Of a stretch of DNA of 61,835 bases, positions 8,858 through 16,328 are shown one piece after another. The stretch comes from a virus. The notes beneath the pieces are model-generated. The model made no database searches, was not told where the DNA came from, and saw nothing but the letters and a program-made list of their open reading frames with translations. The position numbers and the translations under genes were made by a program. Position 1 is the stretch's first letter, and each line of letters starts with the position of its first letter. Location of the stretch: the IMG/VR virus record IMGVR_UViG_3300044816_000047, positions 1-61,835 of that record, one strand, 5' to 3'.

Positions 8858-9078
8858 GACGACGCTCCGAATACGCTCTGGCCTATCAAATGTAAGCAGA
8901 CGCCCATGAATAGGCAAATAATAGAGCCTGCGACAATTAGGGTGGGGTCCGTTCCTTCAAAAATCTTGCTGTAAAGGAACGTCGCCAAGGGGCCTAATAT
9001 CCCTGTCGTAAGGAAGCCAGCTCCGACCATGTTGAGAAAGCTGGCGACCAGTTTCTTTCGCTCGTCGTCAGGGTTCAT
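8854..9078 (-). CDS. 74-aa two-helix membrane protein
   Basis: Two transmembrane helices at about residues 17-38 and 46-68, after an acidic/basic start (MNPDDERKK). First intact gene of the minus-strand micro-membrane operon. Holin-like topology, but the main lysis cassette lies elsewhere on the plus strand, so exclusion or membrane remodelling is equally possible. Confidence 0.7.
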   Translation of the reverse strand: MNPDDERKKLVASFLNMVGAGFLTTGILGPLATFLYSKIFEGTDPTLIVAGSIICLFMGVCLHLIGQSVFGASS

Positions 9079-9188
9079 GCCTTTTTTCGGGCCTTCTCAA
9101 TGGCTTGCTCCACCAGCCTCCGGATAGCCTCGGGACGACCGGGGAGGTCCTCTTGGGTTCGGCGCCAGGGCGAGGCGTGGAAGGTACG
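9075..9188 (-). pseudogene. Remnant of a ribbon-helix-helix-like small protein
   Basis: An open stretch without a start codon ends in GRPEAIRRLVEQAIEKARKKA, a typical tail of small CopG/RHH-like phage proteins, and its stop overlaps the next ATG (ATGA). A stop immediately precedes the open stretch, and a neighbouring frame supplies an RTSP motif expected before GRPEA. This fits an ancestral gene broken by a frameshift. Alternatively a non-standard start is used. Confidence 0.4.
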
Positions 9189-9211
9189 TCAAGGCAGTCA
9201 AGGCAACGGAG

Positions 9212-9240
9212 AGGGAGGCGTATCGCGCCTCCCTTTTCAT
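9212..9240 (+). terminator. Rho-independent terminator
   Basis: A perfect 9-bp stem (9212-9220 with 9226-9234) with loop TATCG, followed by TTTTCATTTT. The T-run is on the plus strand, so it would stop rightward late transcription that has read through the antisense micro-membrane operon. Confidence 0.75.
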
Positions 9241-9260
9241 TTTGGAGAAGATGAGAATGA

Positions 9261-9665
9261 CTAGTTTTTCGTTGGCGATGGACCTTCTGAAACCGTGGGA
9301 AGAAGGTCAGTGCACAATCTACGTAAAATGGATAACTCGACCGCAAATACCAGATCAAGGTTTCCAAGCTTCATCGCAACAAACGCTTCTTGATTTGTGC
9401 GACCCGGCGAAAATCCCATCGATATCACCGGAATTGGATCGGAACGAAGGGTCTCTGACTTTTCAAGTTTCGGTGTCTGAGTGGCAGCATGCTTCTCAGC
9501 TTCAAGAATGATGCGGGACGCTAGCCGACTAAACTCTTGATTGGCGATAGCCACTCCTAAGGGGCCGTCGTCCATATTGAATACTAGGCCGGTGTGGGTG
9601 TCATTTATGGGCTGAACTGCCCACCCCTTGCTGGTCTTTAGATTGAGCTTCAGTTCCTCCGCCAT
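9261..9665 (-). CDS. Hypothetical protein (134 aa)
   Basis: Preceded by a strong Shine-Dalgarno, GGGAGGGG, 3-4 bases before ATG. The product has an N-terminal beta-rich part (LKLNLKTSKGWAVQPI, TGLVFNMDD), a helix with IILEAEKHAA, and a C-terminal part with repeated hydrophobic strands. It resembles small phage proteins that share the 'A..NQEF..LAS.I..EA' helix. Function unknown. It is divergent from the plus-strand lysis region. Confidence 0.65.
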   Translation of the reverse strand: MAEELKLNLKTSKGWAVQPINDTHTGLVFNMDDGPLGVAIANQEFSRLASRIILEAEKHAATQTPKLEKSETLRSDPIPVISMGFSPGRTNQEAFVAMKLGNLDLVFAVELSILRRLCTDLLPTVSEGPSPTKN

Positions 9666-9750
9666 TTTCCCCTCCCATTTAATTTAGGGGATCGAACCAC
9701 CTCTGCGCGAACGAGTCCATCGGCGCAGTTCAAAAATATTGGAGAAAGAC

Positions 9751-9906
9751 ATGACGACCAAGAACTCTAAATTTGAAAAAGCAGCGTCGAGCGCCGCAAC
9801 GAAGAGCAATACTACCCACGGCGCGGCAGCCAAGGCTGAGATGCGACAAATGGAGCGTGAAGCGGCGCAACAGAAGCGTCCGGCTCCGAAGCGCACGTCG
9901 AAGTAA
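9751..9906 (+). CDS. Small basic protein, paralogue of 28919-29062
   Basis: 51 aa, preceded by TTGGAGAAAG. Its C-terminal 28 residues, from GAAAKAEMRQMEREAAQQKR to the end, are nearly identical to the protein at 28919-29062 on the other strand, including a near-identical DNA stretch. It is highly charged and helical, perhaps binding nucleic acid. It opens the lysis cluster. Confidence 0.65.
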   Translation: MTTKNSKFEKAASSAATKSNTTHGAAAKAEMRQMEREAAQQKRPAPKRTSK

Positions 9907-9929
9907 CGCCACAAGCCTTTCCAGTCGAA

Positions 9930-10016
9930 ATGCTTGAACTGCTCGCACCGACGCTCTTCCGGGCGTTCGCCTTCGCTTGCGTATTCGGCGCGGCGTTGTG
10001 GCTTTTATTGCATTAG
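9930..10016 (+). CDS. 28-aa membrane peptide before the endolysin
   Basis: MLELLAPTLF followed by one hydrophobic helix (AFACVFGAALWLLLH). No strong ribosome-binding site is visible, but the stop is followed at once by AGGAGA, the ribosome-binding site of the endolysin. Could be a pinholin-like peptide. Low certainty because of the short length. Confidence 0.4.
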   Translation: MLELLAPTLFRAFAFACVFGAALWLLLH

Positions 10017-10025
10017 GAGAAACGG

Positions 10026-10652
10026 ATGCTCGACCTTCATGGCATTTCGCAGGAATCATTTGACCTTATCGTTGGGTTCGAGGTTTCCAGTCGTGCGGCT
10101 TACGAGAAAACCTATCGACGGCCGGAGAGGCCTGGAGGGGCGTCCGGCATCACGGTCGGTATAGGGTACGACTGCGGCTATAGCACCGCTGCTGTGATCC
10201 GGCAGGACTGGGCAGGCAAGATCCCCGACGCAATGGTGAACGTCCTTTGCAGTGTTGCTGGCCTTACCGGCGACCGCGCCCAGGCTCAGCTTGCCCGCGT
10301 CCGGCCGCTCGTTGACGTGCCGTGGGGCGCTGCGCTTGACGTTTTCAGCAACGTCTCGATTCCGAAGTATCTGCGATCGACGGTCGGGGGTCTCTCTAAC
10401 TTTGATGAACTGTCGCCAACCTGCAAGGGCGTTCTGCTGTCACTGGTTTACAATCGAGGGGCTTCCTTCTCTGCGACCGGCGACCGCTACCGCGAGATGC
10501 GGAATATCAGGGATCTGATGGCCGCTAAGAAGTTTGCCGGAATACCGGCTGAGCTTCGCAGCATGAAACGGCTTTGGACAACGCCTAGCGTTCGAGGCGT
10601 TGCCATCCGACGCGAGCAGGAAGCCCGCATGTTTGAACAGGGACTCGCTTAA
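10026..10652 (+). CDS. Endolysin (lysozyme-like muramidase)
   Basis: 208 aa, with AGGAGA six bases before the ATG. The N-terminal FEVSSRAAYEKTYRRPERPG and GITVGIGYDCGY have the lysozyme-like pattern of a Glu (FE) followed by a Gly-rich GIGYD strand. SLVYNRG and MRNIRDLMAAKKFAGIPAEL match the helical lobe of phage muramidases common in alphaproteobacterial phages. It would cut the glycan backbone of host peptidoglycan. No signal peptide is seen, so release depends on a holin; a two-helix candidate follows at 10681. Confidence 0.85.
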   Translation: MLDLHGISQESFDLIVGFEVSSRAAYEKTYRRPERPGGASGITVGIGYDCGYSTAAVIRQDWAGKIPDAMVNVLCSVAGLTGDRAQAQLARVRPLVDVPWGAALDVFSNVSIPKYLRSTVGGLSNFDELSPTCKGVLLSLVYNRGASFSATGDRYREMRNIRDLMAAKKFAGIPAELRSMKRLWTTPSVRGVAIRREQEARMFEQGLA

Positions 10653-10680
10653 AATTTACCTCACTCAATTGGAGAATATT

Positions 10681-10992
10681 GTGGCTGTACCCTCTCAAGA
10701 TCAAGTCGTTGCTCAAATTCGCCTCATCATCCCGGCGCTTGGAATAATTGTCTCGGCATTCGGCATTTCGTCAACTTCGGTTGATCACTATTCGCAGGCA
10801 ATTCTGGTTGCTGCTGGTCCGATCGCTTATCTCATCACGGCCATCTGGTCGCTGTACGCAAATTCTCGCGCGTCGATCATGGCGTCTGCGGCAAAGCCCG
10901 TCGATGCGAATACTCCGGCGCCCCAGATTATCCTTCCCAAGGAGGAATCGGCTCTGGCCGCGACTCTTCCAGACAACGTTACAACCCAGTGA
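10681..10992 (+). CDS. Putative holin (two transmembrane helices)
   Basis: 103 aa from a GTG at 10681 with GGAGAATATT just upstream. The in-frame ATG further 5' lies inside the endolysin and is less likely. Helices at about residues 13-32 and 39-62, short polar N-terminus, Pro/Glu-rich soluble tail. The place directly after the endolysin and the topology suggest the holin, but no sequence family is recognised. Confidence 0.65.
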   Translation: MAVPSQDQVVAQIRLIIPALGIIVSAFGISSTSVDHYSQAILVAAGPIAYLITAIWSLYANSRASIMASAAKPVDANTPAPQIILPKEESALAATLPDNVTTQ

Positions 10993-11003
10993 AAGGACCT
11001 CCC

Positions 11004-11453
11004 ATGCGCAAGATCATTCTTGCTCTAACGCTGACGCTCGCCCTCGGCGGCTGCGCCAGCTTGAATCAACTAGGCGAGAAGGTGCTTAACCTTCCGGCCG
11101 GATCGCTCACGACGACGATCAGCAATCCGGTTGCCCCGGTTAACATCTACCAGGCGAAAACGGTCTATGCCGCCACGCTGGAACTTGCGAACACTTACCG
11201 GGATTATTGCTACGGCAGACCATTCGCTGCGCTGATGGCCGATCCGGTAGCGAAGCCGGTCTGCAAGAGCCGCAGGAAGATCGTTCTTGCAATGCAGGCG
11301 GCAGACGACAAGGCGTTCGCCGCGATCAAAACGGCAGACAACTTTGTCCGCAGCAATCCAACTCTGGACGCTACCGGCGCGATCCGCGCGGCGATTGCGG
11401 CTGTGACTGAGTTCCAGAATATCGCAACCACAACTGCCAAATCCATCAACTAG
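11004..11453 (+). CDS. Lipoprotein of the lysis region
   Basis: 149 aa. Type II signal peptide MRKIILALTLTLALGGC with lipobox LGGC, cleavage before Cys17. The mature part is helical with Cys pairs (RDYCYG, KPVC). AAAGGA precedes the ATG. Its place after the holin candidate suggests a possible outer-membrane spanin-like or lysis accessory lipoprotein, but it is larger than a typical Rz1 and lacks a Pro-rich segment. Confidence 0.75.
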   Translation: MRKIILALTLTLALGGCASLNQLGEKVLNLPAGSLTTTISNPVAPVNIYQAKTVYAATLELANTYRDYCYGRPFAALMADPVAKPVCKSRRKIVLAMQAADDKAFAAIKTADNFVRSNPTLDATGAIRAAIAAVTEFQNIATTTAKSIN

Positions 11454-11464
11454 GAGCGACCACA

Positions 11465-11770
11465 ATGGCTGATTTCAAAAGTCTGCTCAGCGCAGTCACA
11501 ACCGCTCTTGGTGCCATCAGCGCTGCCGGTAATCTTCCGGGCGTAAATCTGATCCCATATGTCAGCACTGTCGCGAGCGCGGCAGGCCTCTTGCAGTTCG
11601 CCATCGAGAAGGGGATGAACGTAGCCGACGATATCGCGGCGCTCAAGGATACGTTCTCGAACGGCCTCCCGACGCAAGACAAGATCGACGCACTCGACGC
11701 TCGAATTGAGGCTCTGCGTACCAAACTACACGCGCCGCTTCCTCCGAAGGAAGATGGCGAGGACGAGTAA
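11465..11770 (+). CDS. Hypothetical protein (101 aa) with hydrophobic segments
   Basis: Ala-rich N-terminal half with weak hydrophobic helices (VTTALGAISAAGNLPG, VASAAGLLQFAI), then an acidic/basic helix (KIDALDARIEALRTKL), and an Asp/Glu-rich end. TAGGAGCG lies upstream. Similar proteins occur in rhizobial prophage lysis regions. Function unknown. Confidence 0.65.
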   Translation: MADFKSLLSAVTTALGAISAAGNLPGVNLIPYVSTVASAAGLLQFAIEKGMNVADDIAALKDTFSNGLPTQDKIDALDARIEALRTKLHAPLPPKEDGEDE

Positions 11771-11851
11771 ATCAGGAGGCTATTAGCGTTCGACTGTCTG
11801 GGAATGGTTCCTAGCGGACAAGGGTAAGAGGCTAGGAATGGGGAATGCCAA

Positions 11852-12118
11852 GTGGATATTTTACAGGAGTTCCTGAAGGCGTGGGGGCCTCCGGGTCTGA
11901 TCGCCGTGATCCTATGGATTTTTCTTTATAAGTCGGAGCGACGTGAGGAAAAAAAAGACGCCCGAATTCAGATGTTGGAAAATCAGCTTCGCGAAAGTTA
12001 CGACGAGAGGATAGAAGCGGCCGACAGAATAGGCGAAGCCATCCACGGCAGCGCTATTGCGGCTAACAACGCTGCGAGAGCGCTTGAAAGCCTAGCCGCG
12101 GAAGTCAGGTCAAAATGA
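11852..12118 (+). CDS. Membrane-anchored coiled-coil protein (88 aa), holin-like
   Basis: GTG start at 11852 after GGGGA. One transmembrane helix (residues 13-29, PGLIAVILWIFLYKSERR) and a charged coiled coil of about 50 residues. This layout resembles BhlA/UviB-like small holins and also inner-membrane spanins. The stop overlaps the next gene (ATGA). Confidence 0.6.
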   Translation: MDILQEFLKAWGPPGLIAVILWIFLYKSERREEKKDARIQMLENQLRESYDERIEAADRIGEAIHGSAIAANNAARALESLAAEVRSK

Positions 12119-12321
12119 TGAACGCAATAGTGAACCAGTTCCGCAGGATTTATTCCGACTACGGGCAGAACGATAAAGACTTCACCGATCAGGAAACAAA
12201 GCTGCGTGAAGCCAGGACCAAACTTGCGAATGCAACACAAGAGTTGATCAAGTCGTCCATGCGATTGAACGATGTCGTTCTTGCTCACGGATTTGATCTT
12301 GATAAAGGTGAAATTCACTGA
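12115..12321 (+). CDS. Small coiled-coil protein (68 aa)
   Basis: Entirely helical with heptad pattern (DQETKLREARTKLANATQEL). ATGA overlap with the upstream membrane coiled-coil gene suggests a partner. No family recognised. Confidence 0.6.
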   Translation: MMNAIVNQFRRIYSDYGQNDKDFTDQETKLREARTKLANATQELIKSSMRLNDVVLAHGFDLDKGEIH

Positions 12322-12323
12322 CT

Positions 12324-12695
12324 ATGGGCAACAAGAGCGACTTAAACGTCTCCCTTAGAGAGCACTTCGAGGCACTGCTAGACGCCAATGATCGCCGCTA
12401 CGCCGAAGTAAACACAGAGCGCGAGAAGGCGCTAAAGATCAAGGAAACGGCAGACCTCGCAGCCCTCCAACTAGCGAGAGAGATTCAATCCTATAAGGAC
12501 GAAAAAGCCAACCAACTGCGCGAACAGATCAACAGCGAACGCGGGCTTTACGCGACCAACAAGGATATTGAACCCCTGAAGACCTACATGGCCGGGCAGA
12601 CCGGCCGCGGTCTCGGGATGAATGCGCTGTTCGGATGGGCCATGGCTATCCTGATGCTCGGCGTTGCTATAGCTGCCGTATATGTACGGCGCTAA
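12324..12695 (+). CDS. Coiled-coil protein with C-terminal membrane anchor (123 aa)
   Basis: Residues 10-85 form a charged helix (REHFEALLDANDRRYAEVN, EREKALKIKETAD). A single transmembrane helix lies at about residues 100-119 (ALFGWAMAILMLGVAIAAVY). This type is frequent in phage lysis or moron clusters. Function unknown; may reach from the inner membrane into the cytoplasm or periplasm. Confidence 0.7.
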   Translation: MGNKSDLNVSLREHFEALLDANDRRYAEVNTEREKALKIKETADLAALQLAREIQSYKDEKANQLREQINSERGLYATNKDIEPLKTYMAGQTGRGLGMNALFGWAMAILMLGVAIAAVYVRR

Positions 12696-12697
12696 CT

Positions 12698-12895
12698 GTG
12701 CCATCCGCTGTCTTCGAAGCCGAATGCCTCGCCACCACCAAGCTATCAGACGGCAACGAGATGGCCCTGATAATGCATGGCGGCGAAAGCGTCATAAGCA
12801 GTCTGCATCATTCGAGCGGGATACTGGTGCGCGGCAAGTTTTATCGCGTCACGTTCGAAGAAATTCCACCACCAATCACGGCGATGTCGCCATGA
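12698..12895 (+). CDS. Small hypothetical protein (65 aa)
   Basis: GTG at 12698, three bases after the preceding stop. Beta-rich sequence (VFEAECLATTKL, GILVRGKFYRVTFEE). No family recognised. Confidence 0.5.
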   Translation: MPSAVFEAECLATTKLSDGNEMALIMHGGESVISSLHHSSGILVRGKFYRVTFEEIPPPITAMSP

Positions 12896-12925
12896 GCATC
12901 ACAAGCTAGAAGGAAATGGTTAGTC

Positions 12926-13354
12926 GTGACGGACGAAGAAAGACGAAGGAGGGCTGCGGAGCGGGCGCGTATCCAGCGAGCTAAAGACCCGGATAAGGCT
13001 CGGGCTAGTTGGCGAAAATGGGCTGCTGCTAATCCTGAAAAAGTCAAAAATGCGAAAAGGCGTAAGCAGAGTTCAGAATGGTCTGCGGCTCGACCTTGGA
13101 AACGTCGGGAATATAAATTTGGTCTGTCTCAAGAGGCTTTCGACGCCATACTTCAAACTCAGAAGTTTGTTTGCGCATCTTGTAAAACGGATTTGAGGGT
13201 TATCCAAAGTAAAAATGTTCACGTCGATCACTGCCATGCCACAAAACGAATACGCGGCATTCTTTGTCATTCCTGCAATACATCGCTTGGATTGATGAAG
13301 GAGGATTCGAATCTTCTTCTGGGACTTATCTCTTACATTGAGGGCTTCAAATGA
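12926..13354 (+). CDS. Recombination endonuclease VII family protein
   Basis: 142 aa from GTG. The N-terminal 60 residues are Arg/Lys-rich and helical. The core CASC ... HVDHCHATKRIRGILCHSCN is the endonuclease VII / HNH-like zinc site, with two CxxC pairs and the His-Asp-His active-site strand; GLMKEDSNLLLGLISYIE is the following helix. Family members resolve branched DNA or act as homing nucleases. It sits among small lysis-region genes, so homing or moron origin is possible. Stop overlaps the next start (ATGA). Confidence 0.85.
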   Translation: MTDEERRRRAAERARIQRAKDPDKARASWRKWAAANPEKVKNAKRRKQSSEWSAARPWKRREYKFGLSQEAFDAILQTQKFVCASCKTDLRVIQSKNVHVDHCHATKRIRGILCHSCNTSLGLMKEDSNLLLGLISYIEGFK

Positions 13355-13599
13355 CCGGATGTTTCTCGCTAGGCTGGATTGAACAGCTTTGTATCTGGCT
13401 GATTATGGTGATCGCACTAGTGGCGATTATCAAGTTGTTGGTGCCGTATCTCACTGGATTGATTGGTGTCCCGATCGTGGCCCAAATCATCAACATCGTA
13501 CTGTGGGCGGTCGTCGCCATTATGTGCGTCTATGTCATCTTTGCGCTCATCGCATGTTTGATCGGCTCCGGCGGTGGCCTGATGCACTTTCCCCGCTGA
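13351..13599 (+). CDS. Two-helix membrane protein (82 aa)
   Basis: Two long hydrophobic helices (about residues 11-36 and 43-71) joined by a short GLIGVP turn; both termini are short. Typical of Hyphomicrobiales prophage genes near the endolysin. Could be an additional holin or antiholin. Confidence 0.7.
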   Translation: MTGCFSLGWIEQLCIWLIMVIALVAIIKLLVPYLTGLIGVPIVAQIINIVLWAVVAIMCVYVIFALIACLIGSGGGLMHFPR

Positions 13600-13664
13600 G
13601 TCTCAGGTCGATCCATTGCCACCAATGCCTCCGGCTCCGCCGAGCATTTGTAGAGGATGTTGAG

Positions 13665-14000
13665 ATGCAAAAGCGCTGGTATCACCATTTCATCCCGGAC
13701 TACGAGGTCCTATGCCGGATGGAATCTATCGAGAGAAAAATGGACCTTATCATCGAAAATCAGGAGAATATTATGGCTACACTCGACGAAGTTCTAAAAG
13801 ACGTGACCGATGAAGCGACGGCAATCGACGGCATCTCAACTCTGATTGCCGGACTGAAGCAGCAGCTTGCAGACGCGCTTTCTGGCGCAACGCTTCCCCC
13901 GGCCACGCAAGCCAAGGTGGACGCTATCTTCGCACAGGCGGAAGCCAACAAGGCGAAGATAGCGACGGCACTGGAGCCCAATCCTACCGCCACACCCTAA
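13665..14000 (+). CDS. Helical phage protein (111 aa; alternative start at 13773)
   Basis: Two in-frame starts are plausible. ATG 13665 follows GAGG and gives an N-terminal part with RMESIERKMDLIIENQENI. ATG 13773 follows AGGAGAATATT, a stronger site, and gives a 75-aa protein starting MATLDEVLKDV. The shared part has the helix GLKQQLADALSG and a Pro-rich end, seen in many rhizobial phages. Function unknown; both products may be made. Confidence 0.65.
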   Translation: MQKRWYHHFIPDYEVLCRMESIERKMDLIIENQENIMATLDEVLKDVTDEATAIDGISTLIAGLKQQLADALSGATLPPATQAKVDAIFAQAEANKAKIATALEPNPTATP

Positions 14001-14060
14001 CCACTACCGGGCGCGAGCATCACCGCGCCCACTTTTCCTTCCATTGCATCACGAGGAAAC

Positions 14061-14558
14061 ATGCTCCGCATCATTCTAGCGGTCGCCGTGCTATGCGCGC
14101 TGACCATCAACGCCGAGGCCCGCAAGCGAACCATCGTGGTTGATCCTATGTGCAACATTACAATGCCATGCGAGGGTGTAACGACATCTCCCCGAGGCGA
14201 GCTGGTCGTCAAGGCCATGGGAGGTTTCGGGACCGCTCAGAAGGTCTATAAGCCGCGCGCTGAAGTCATCGGGGGCAGGCCAAGCGGTTGCCCCAGAGCG
14301 TTCTGCGGCTGCGGCGCAAGCCTTCAGGTATTCGGCAAGATCATCCCGGCTCTAAATCTGGCGGACAATTGGCTGCGTTTCCCTAGAGCTGCGCCAGCGC
14401 CGGGGATGGTTGCAGCTCGACACGGGCATGTGTTCGTTTTGAAAGAGCATCTGGGCGGCAATGTCTGGTTAGCACACGATAGTAATTCGGGCCGACACCT
14501 CACGCGCCTGCATCCTCGATCGATCGCAGGCTACTCAATCGTCAATCCTCATTCCTGA
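14061..14558 (+). CDS. Secreted CHAP-like cysteine/histidine protein
   Basis: 165 aa. Signal peptide MLRIILAVAVLCALTINAEA, then a beta-rich region and a domain with GCPRAFCGCGAS, LADNWLRFPR and ARHGHVFVLKEH. The Cys at the start of the helix followed by a His in a beta-strand is the arrangement of CHAP/NlpC-type peptidoglycan amidases. It is the last gene of the lysis region and could cut cross-links during lysis. The catalytic Cys is not certain because three Cys are close together. Confidence 0.65.
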   Translation: MLRIILAVAVLCALTINAEARKRTIVVDPMCNITMPCEGVTTSPRGELVVKAMGGFGTAQKVYKPRAEVIGGRPSGCPRAFCGCGASLQVFGKIIPALNLADNWLRFPRAAPAPGMVAARHGHVFVLKEHLGGNVWLAHDSNSGRHLTRLHPRSIAGYSIVNPHS

Positions 14559-14635
14559 ATCCGCCGGGGATGCCTTCTCCTGCGGTAGTTGAGCCGAGTT
14601 CTTAGCCACTCTGTTCAATGCCCTCCCTAGCCTTG

Positions 14636-14680
14636 GGCCGCGCTCATTCCTTCGGGAGTGGCGCGGCCTCTTTTTCTTTA
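14636..14680 (+). terminator. Strong terminator with UUCG tetraloop
   Basis: Stem of 8 bp (14636-14643 with 14661-14668), a single T bulge, then a 6-bp inner stem closed by TTCG (cattcc-TTCG-ggagtg), followed by CTCTTTTTCTTT. It ends the plus-strand lysis operon. The stop codon of the convergent minus-strand gene at 14644 lies inside the hairpin. Confidence 0.9.
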
Positions 14681-14799
14681 GGAGGAAACAGGTAGTGAAA
14701 CATCTTCAGAGCCGGTTCTATATCACCCGGAAGTTTGCGGAGTTCCTGTTCAAACTCTTCCGGGGTGAGCGCCCGAGCAATTGGCTTCTGTTCTGGCAT
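14644..14799 (-). CDS. Small hypothetical protein (51 aa)
   Basis: Starts MPEQKPIARALTPEEF with AGGA nine bases upstream. An ATG three codons earlier lacks space for a ribosome-binding site. Helical and charged. Last gene of the leftward run. No family recognised. Confidence 0.55.
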   Translation of the reverse strand: MPEQKPIARALTPEEFEQELRKLPGDIEPALKMFHYLFPPKEKEAAPLPKE

Positions 14800-14815
14800 T
14801 AGTTTCATTCCTGTT

Positions 14816-14983
14816 TTATGACGGTTTAGCCCACGGCTCCCATTCCTCAAAGAACATGAAGCCGCATTGAGAACAGCGCGATCCAATCCAGCCGAAGCCC
14901 TTGTGCGGCACTTTCAAGGCTTCGTGTTCGGCCTCGCATACCCGCCGTTCGTCCAGCCGTTGTTGTAACTGTTCATCGGTCAT
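14816..14983 (-). CDS. Small Cys-pair protein (55 aa)
   Basis: Helical start (MTDEQLQQRLDERRVCEAEH) and a C-terminal CSQCGF knuckle, which may form half of a zinc ribbon. An upstream GTG at 15016 would lengthen it by 11 residues. Function unknown. Confidence 0.55.
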   Translation of the reverse strand: MTDEQLQQRLDERRVCEAEHEALKVPHKGFGWIGSRCSQCGFMFFEEWEPWAKPS

Positions 14984-15078
14984 TGTGTCGCTGCTCAAAA
15001 CCTCGGTCCCAACCACCAGCGCCGCAACTTGCGGCGAAGCCTATCGAAAATTGTAAACACCATAGCTGCTGTTCCTGC

Positions 15079-15318
15079 TCAAGAACGCTGTAGTGCGACA
15101 ATATTGTCCATCCGAATAACAGCCAAAGCGGCCTTCGCCTGCTTAGTCCATTCCTTGTTTTCGGCTATTTCGTAAATGTCCGCATATCTCATCCCGTGTT
15201 CCTTGTGCAGATACTCGACCAAAGCCATGCCGGCGCCGCACCAATAGCTTTCTTTGGCGCGCAGGCGGTTATAATCGTCGAACACCTTTTGGATTTCCTC
15301 GTCGGTCATGCGTGGCAT
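15079..15318 (-). CDS. Hypothetical protein (79 aa)
   Basis: Helical, with an N-terminal MTDEEIQKVFDDYNRLRAKE typical of small phage accessory proteins. The frame ends near 15079. No family recognised. The gap 14984-15078 to its left holds no clear gene. Confidence 0.6.
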   Translation of the reverse strand: MPRMTDEEIQKVFDDYNRLRAKESYWCGAGMALVEYLHKEHGMRYADIYEIAENKEWTKQAKAALAVIRMDNIVALQRS

Positions 15319-15331
15319 GTGCTATCCTCGG

Positions 15332-15556
15332 TCAGGATCGGATACGCTTCAAATCTTCAGCGTAGTTATCGACTGTGCTTGAATTGTACACATGGTCTGC
15401 GACATCCGCCGCCCATTCAGAGGCCTCTTCAAATGTCGGGAACGTCCGGTTAGGCACGCCACCCCCAAAGGACACCTCAAAACCTTTCAGGGTATCGGGG
15501 TTGCCCTCGGTGTACTCCGCTGAAATTACTGCAATCGTTTGGTCACTGCTCGGCAT
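15332..15556 (-). CDS. Hypothetical protein (74 aa)
   Basis: Alpha/beta small protein: a strand (IAVISAEYTE), a Gly-rich turn (SFGGGVPNRTFPTFEEA), then a helix (SEWAADVADHVYN). The F-P-T-F-E-E-A pattern is seen in small domains that flank substrate helices. No function can be named. The 141-bp stretch 15557-15697 beside it holds no clear gene. Confidence 0.55.
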   Translation of the reverse strand: MPSSDQTIAVISAEYTEGNPDTLKGFEVSFGGGVPNRTFPTFEEASEWAADVADHVYNSSTVDNYAEDLKRIRS

Positions 15557-15697
15557 CAGCTTGCTCCATTCGTTACCGGGTGACTATGCAGTGGGTGGGA
15601 GTTCACGGCGGTCCCTGCATAGCCATCTGCCCATCCGCCGTAGTCCGAGGGCGTCAACTTTCGCTACTGATGAATGGTTAGGTGGTGCATCGCCTAA

Positions 15698-15958
15698 TCA
15701 TTTTTCACTTTTTGGATACTGACCTTCAGCATCTCGCTGCGCCCATCCGCCGAGATCAGGGCGAAATTCCCAAAAGTCAGAGTTGACAGCCAGCACCCCC
15801 AAAATATCGAAATCCCTTTTCGCCGTCGCCGTTCTAATCAGGTAGCGCCCATCCGGTAGAACCTCGGCGGGAACGTGTCGGCGCCTGTCTCTTCCGAAAC
15901 CGCCGATGGTTTCTGGCGGTTCTGGCAGAAGCGTTGCTTTATTGCGTTCTCCGGTCAT
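15698..15958 (-). CDS. Hypothetical protein (86 aa)
   Basis: Arg-rich centre (GGFGRDRRRHVPAEVL) followed by beta strands and a Trp/Phe cluster (SDFWEFRPDLGGWAQRDAEG). Family unknown. Confidence 0.55.
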   Translation of the reverse strand: MTGERNKATLLPEPPETIGGFGRDRRRHVPAEVLPDGRYLIRTATAKRDFDILGVLAVNSDFWEFRPDLGGWAQRDAEGQYPKSEK

Positions 15959-15963
15959 CGTGC

Positions 15964-16149
15964 CTATCCCTCTCCGTCACCCTTTGCCCGCCGCGCTTTA
16001 GGATTCCGCTCGTGATAATCAAAGGAGCACGGCCCTCCTGCAAGTTTGCACTCCATCATACGCTGCTTTGTTGGTTCTGGGCCTGTGCCGGGGTCGCAAG
16101 GACAAGACGGCATCCGCTCAAATGGCATATTGACAATATCTTCGCTCAT
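15964..16149 (-). CDS. Small Cys-containing protein (61 aa)
   Basis: Contains CPCDPG and CKLAGGPCSFDYHERNPKAR. Four to five Cys could bind a metal. ATGA overlap with the upstream gene at 16146-16149. Confidence 0.55.
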   Translation of the reverse strand: MSEDIVNMPFERMPSCPCDPGTGPEPTKQRMMECKLAGGPCSFDYHERNPKARRAKGDGEG

Positions 16150-16319
16150 GTTCCGTCTCCATTCGTCAAAGCGCTACTCATTACCGCGATTGTCTCCGCA
16201 ATCTTCTGGACAAGATCAGAAGCGGCCACGGGATCGACGGCGAGGTTGTTATCTCGGCACCAATTCCGAAAAATCTTGCGCCCGATTTCAATGTCTTGCC
16301 TGGTCGGTTTGGGAGGCAT
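16146..16319 (-). CDS. Small hypothetical protein (57 aa)
   Basis: MPPKPTRQDIEIGRKIFRNW then helices ending MSSALTNGDGT. Overlaps the next gene by ATGA, which supports it despite its short length. Confidence 0.55.
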   Translation of the reverse strand: MPPKPTRQDIEIGRKIFRNWCRDNNLAVDPVAASDLVQKIAETIAVMSSALTNGDGT

Positions 16320-16328
16320 CAGAGGTTC

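Noticed and set aside
9068-9367. Minus-strand ORF of 99 codons ahead of the micro-membrane operon
   Set aside because: It spans a terminator hairpin and reads Pro/Arg-rich sequence; the recognisable RHH tail is in another frame, so I call a remnant instead.
13295-13315. GATTCGAATC resembling a tRNA T-loop
   Set aside because: Lies in the endonuclease VII coding sequence and no acceptor or anticodon stems can be drawn. No tRNA gene was seen anywhere.
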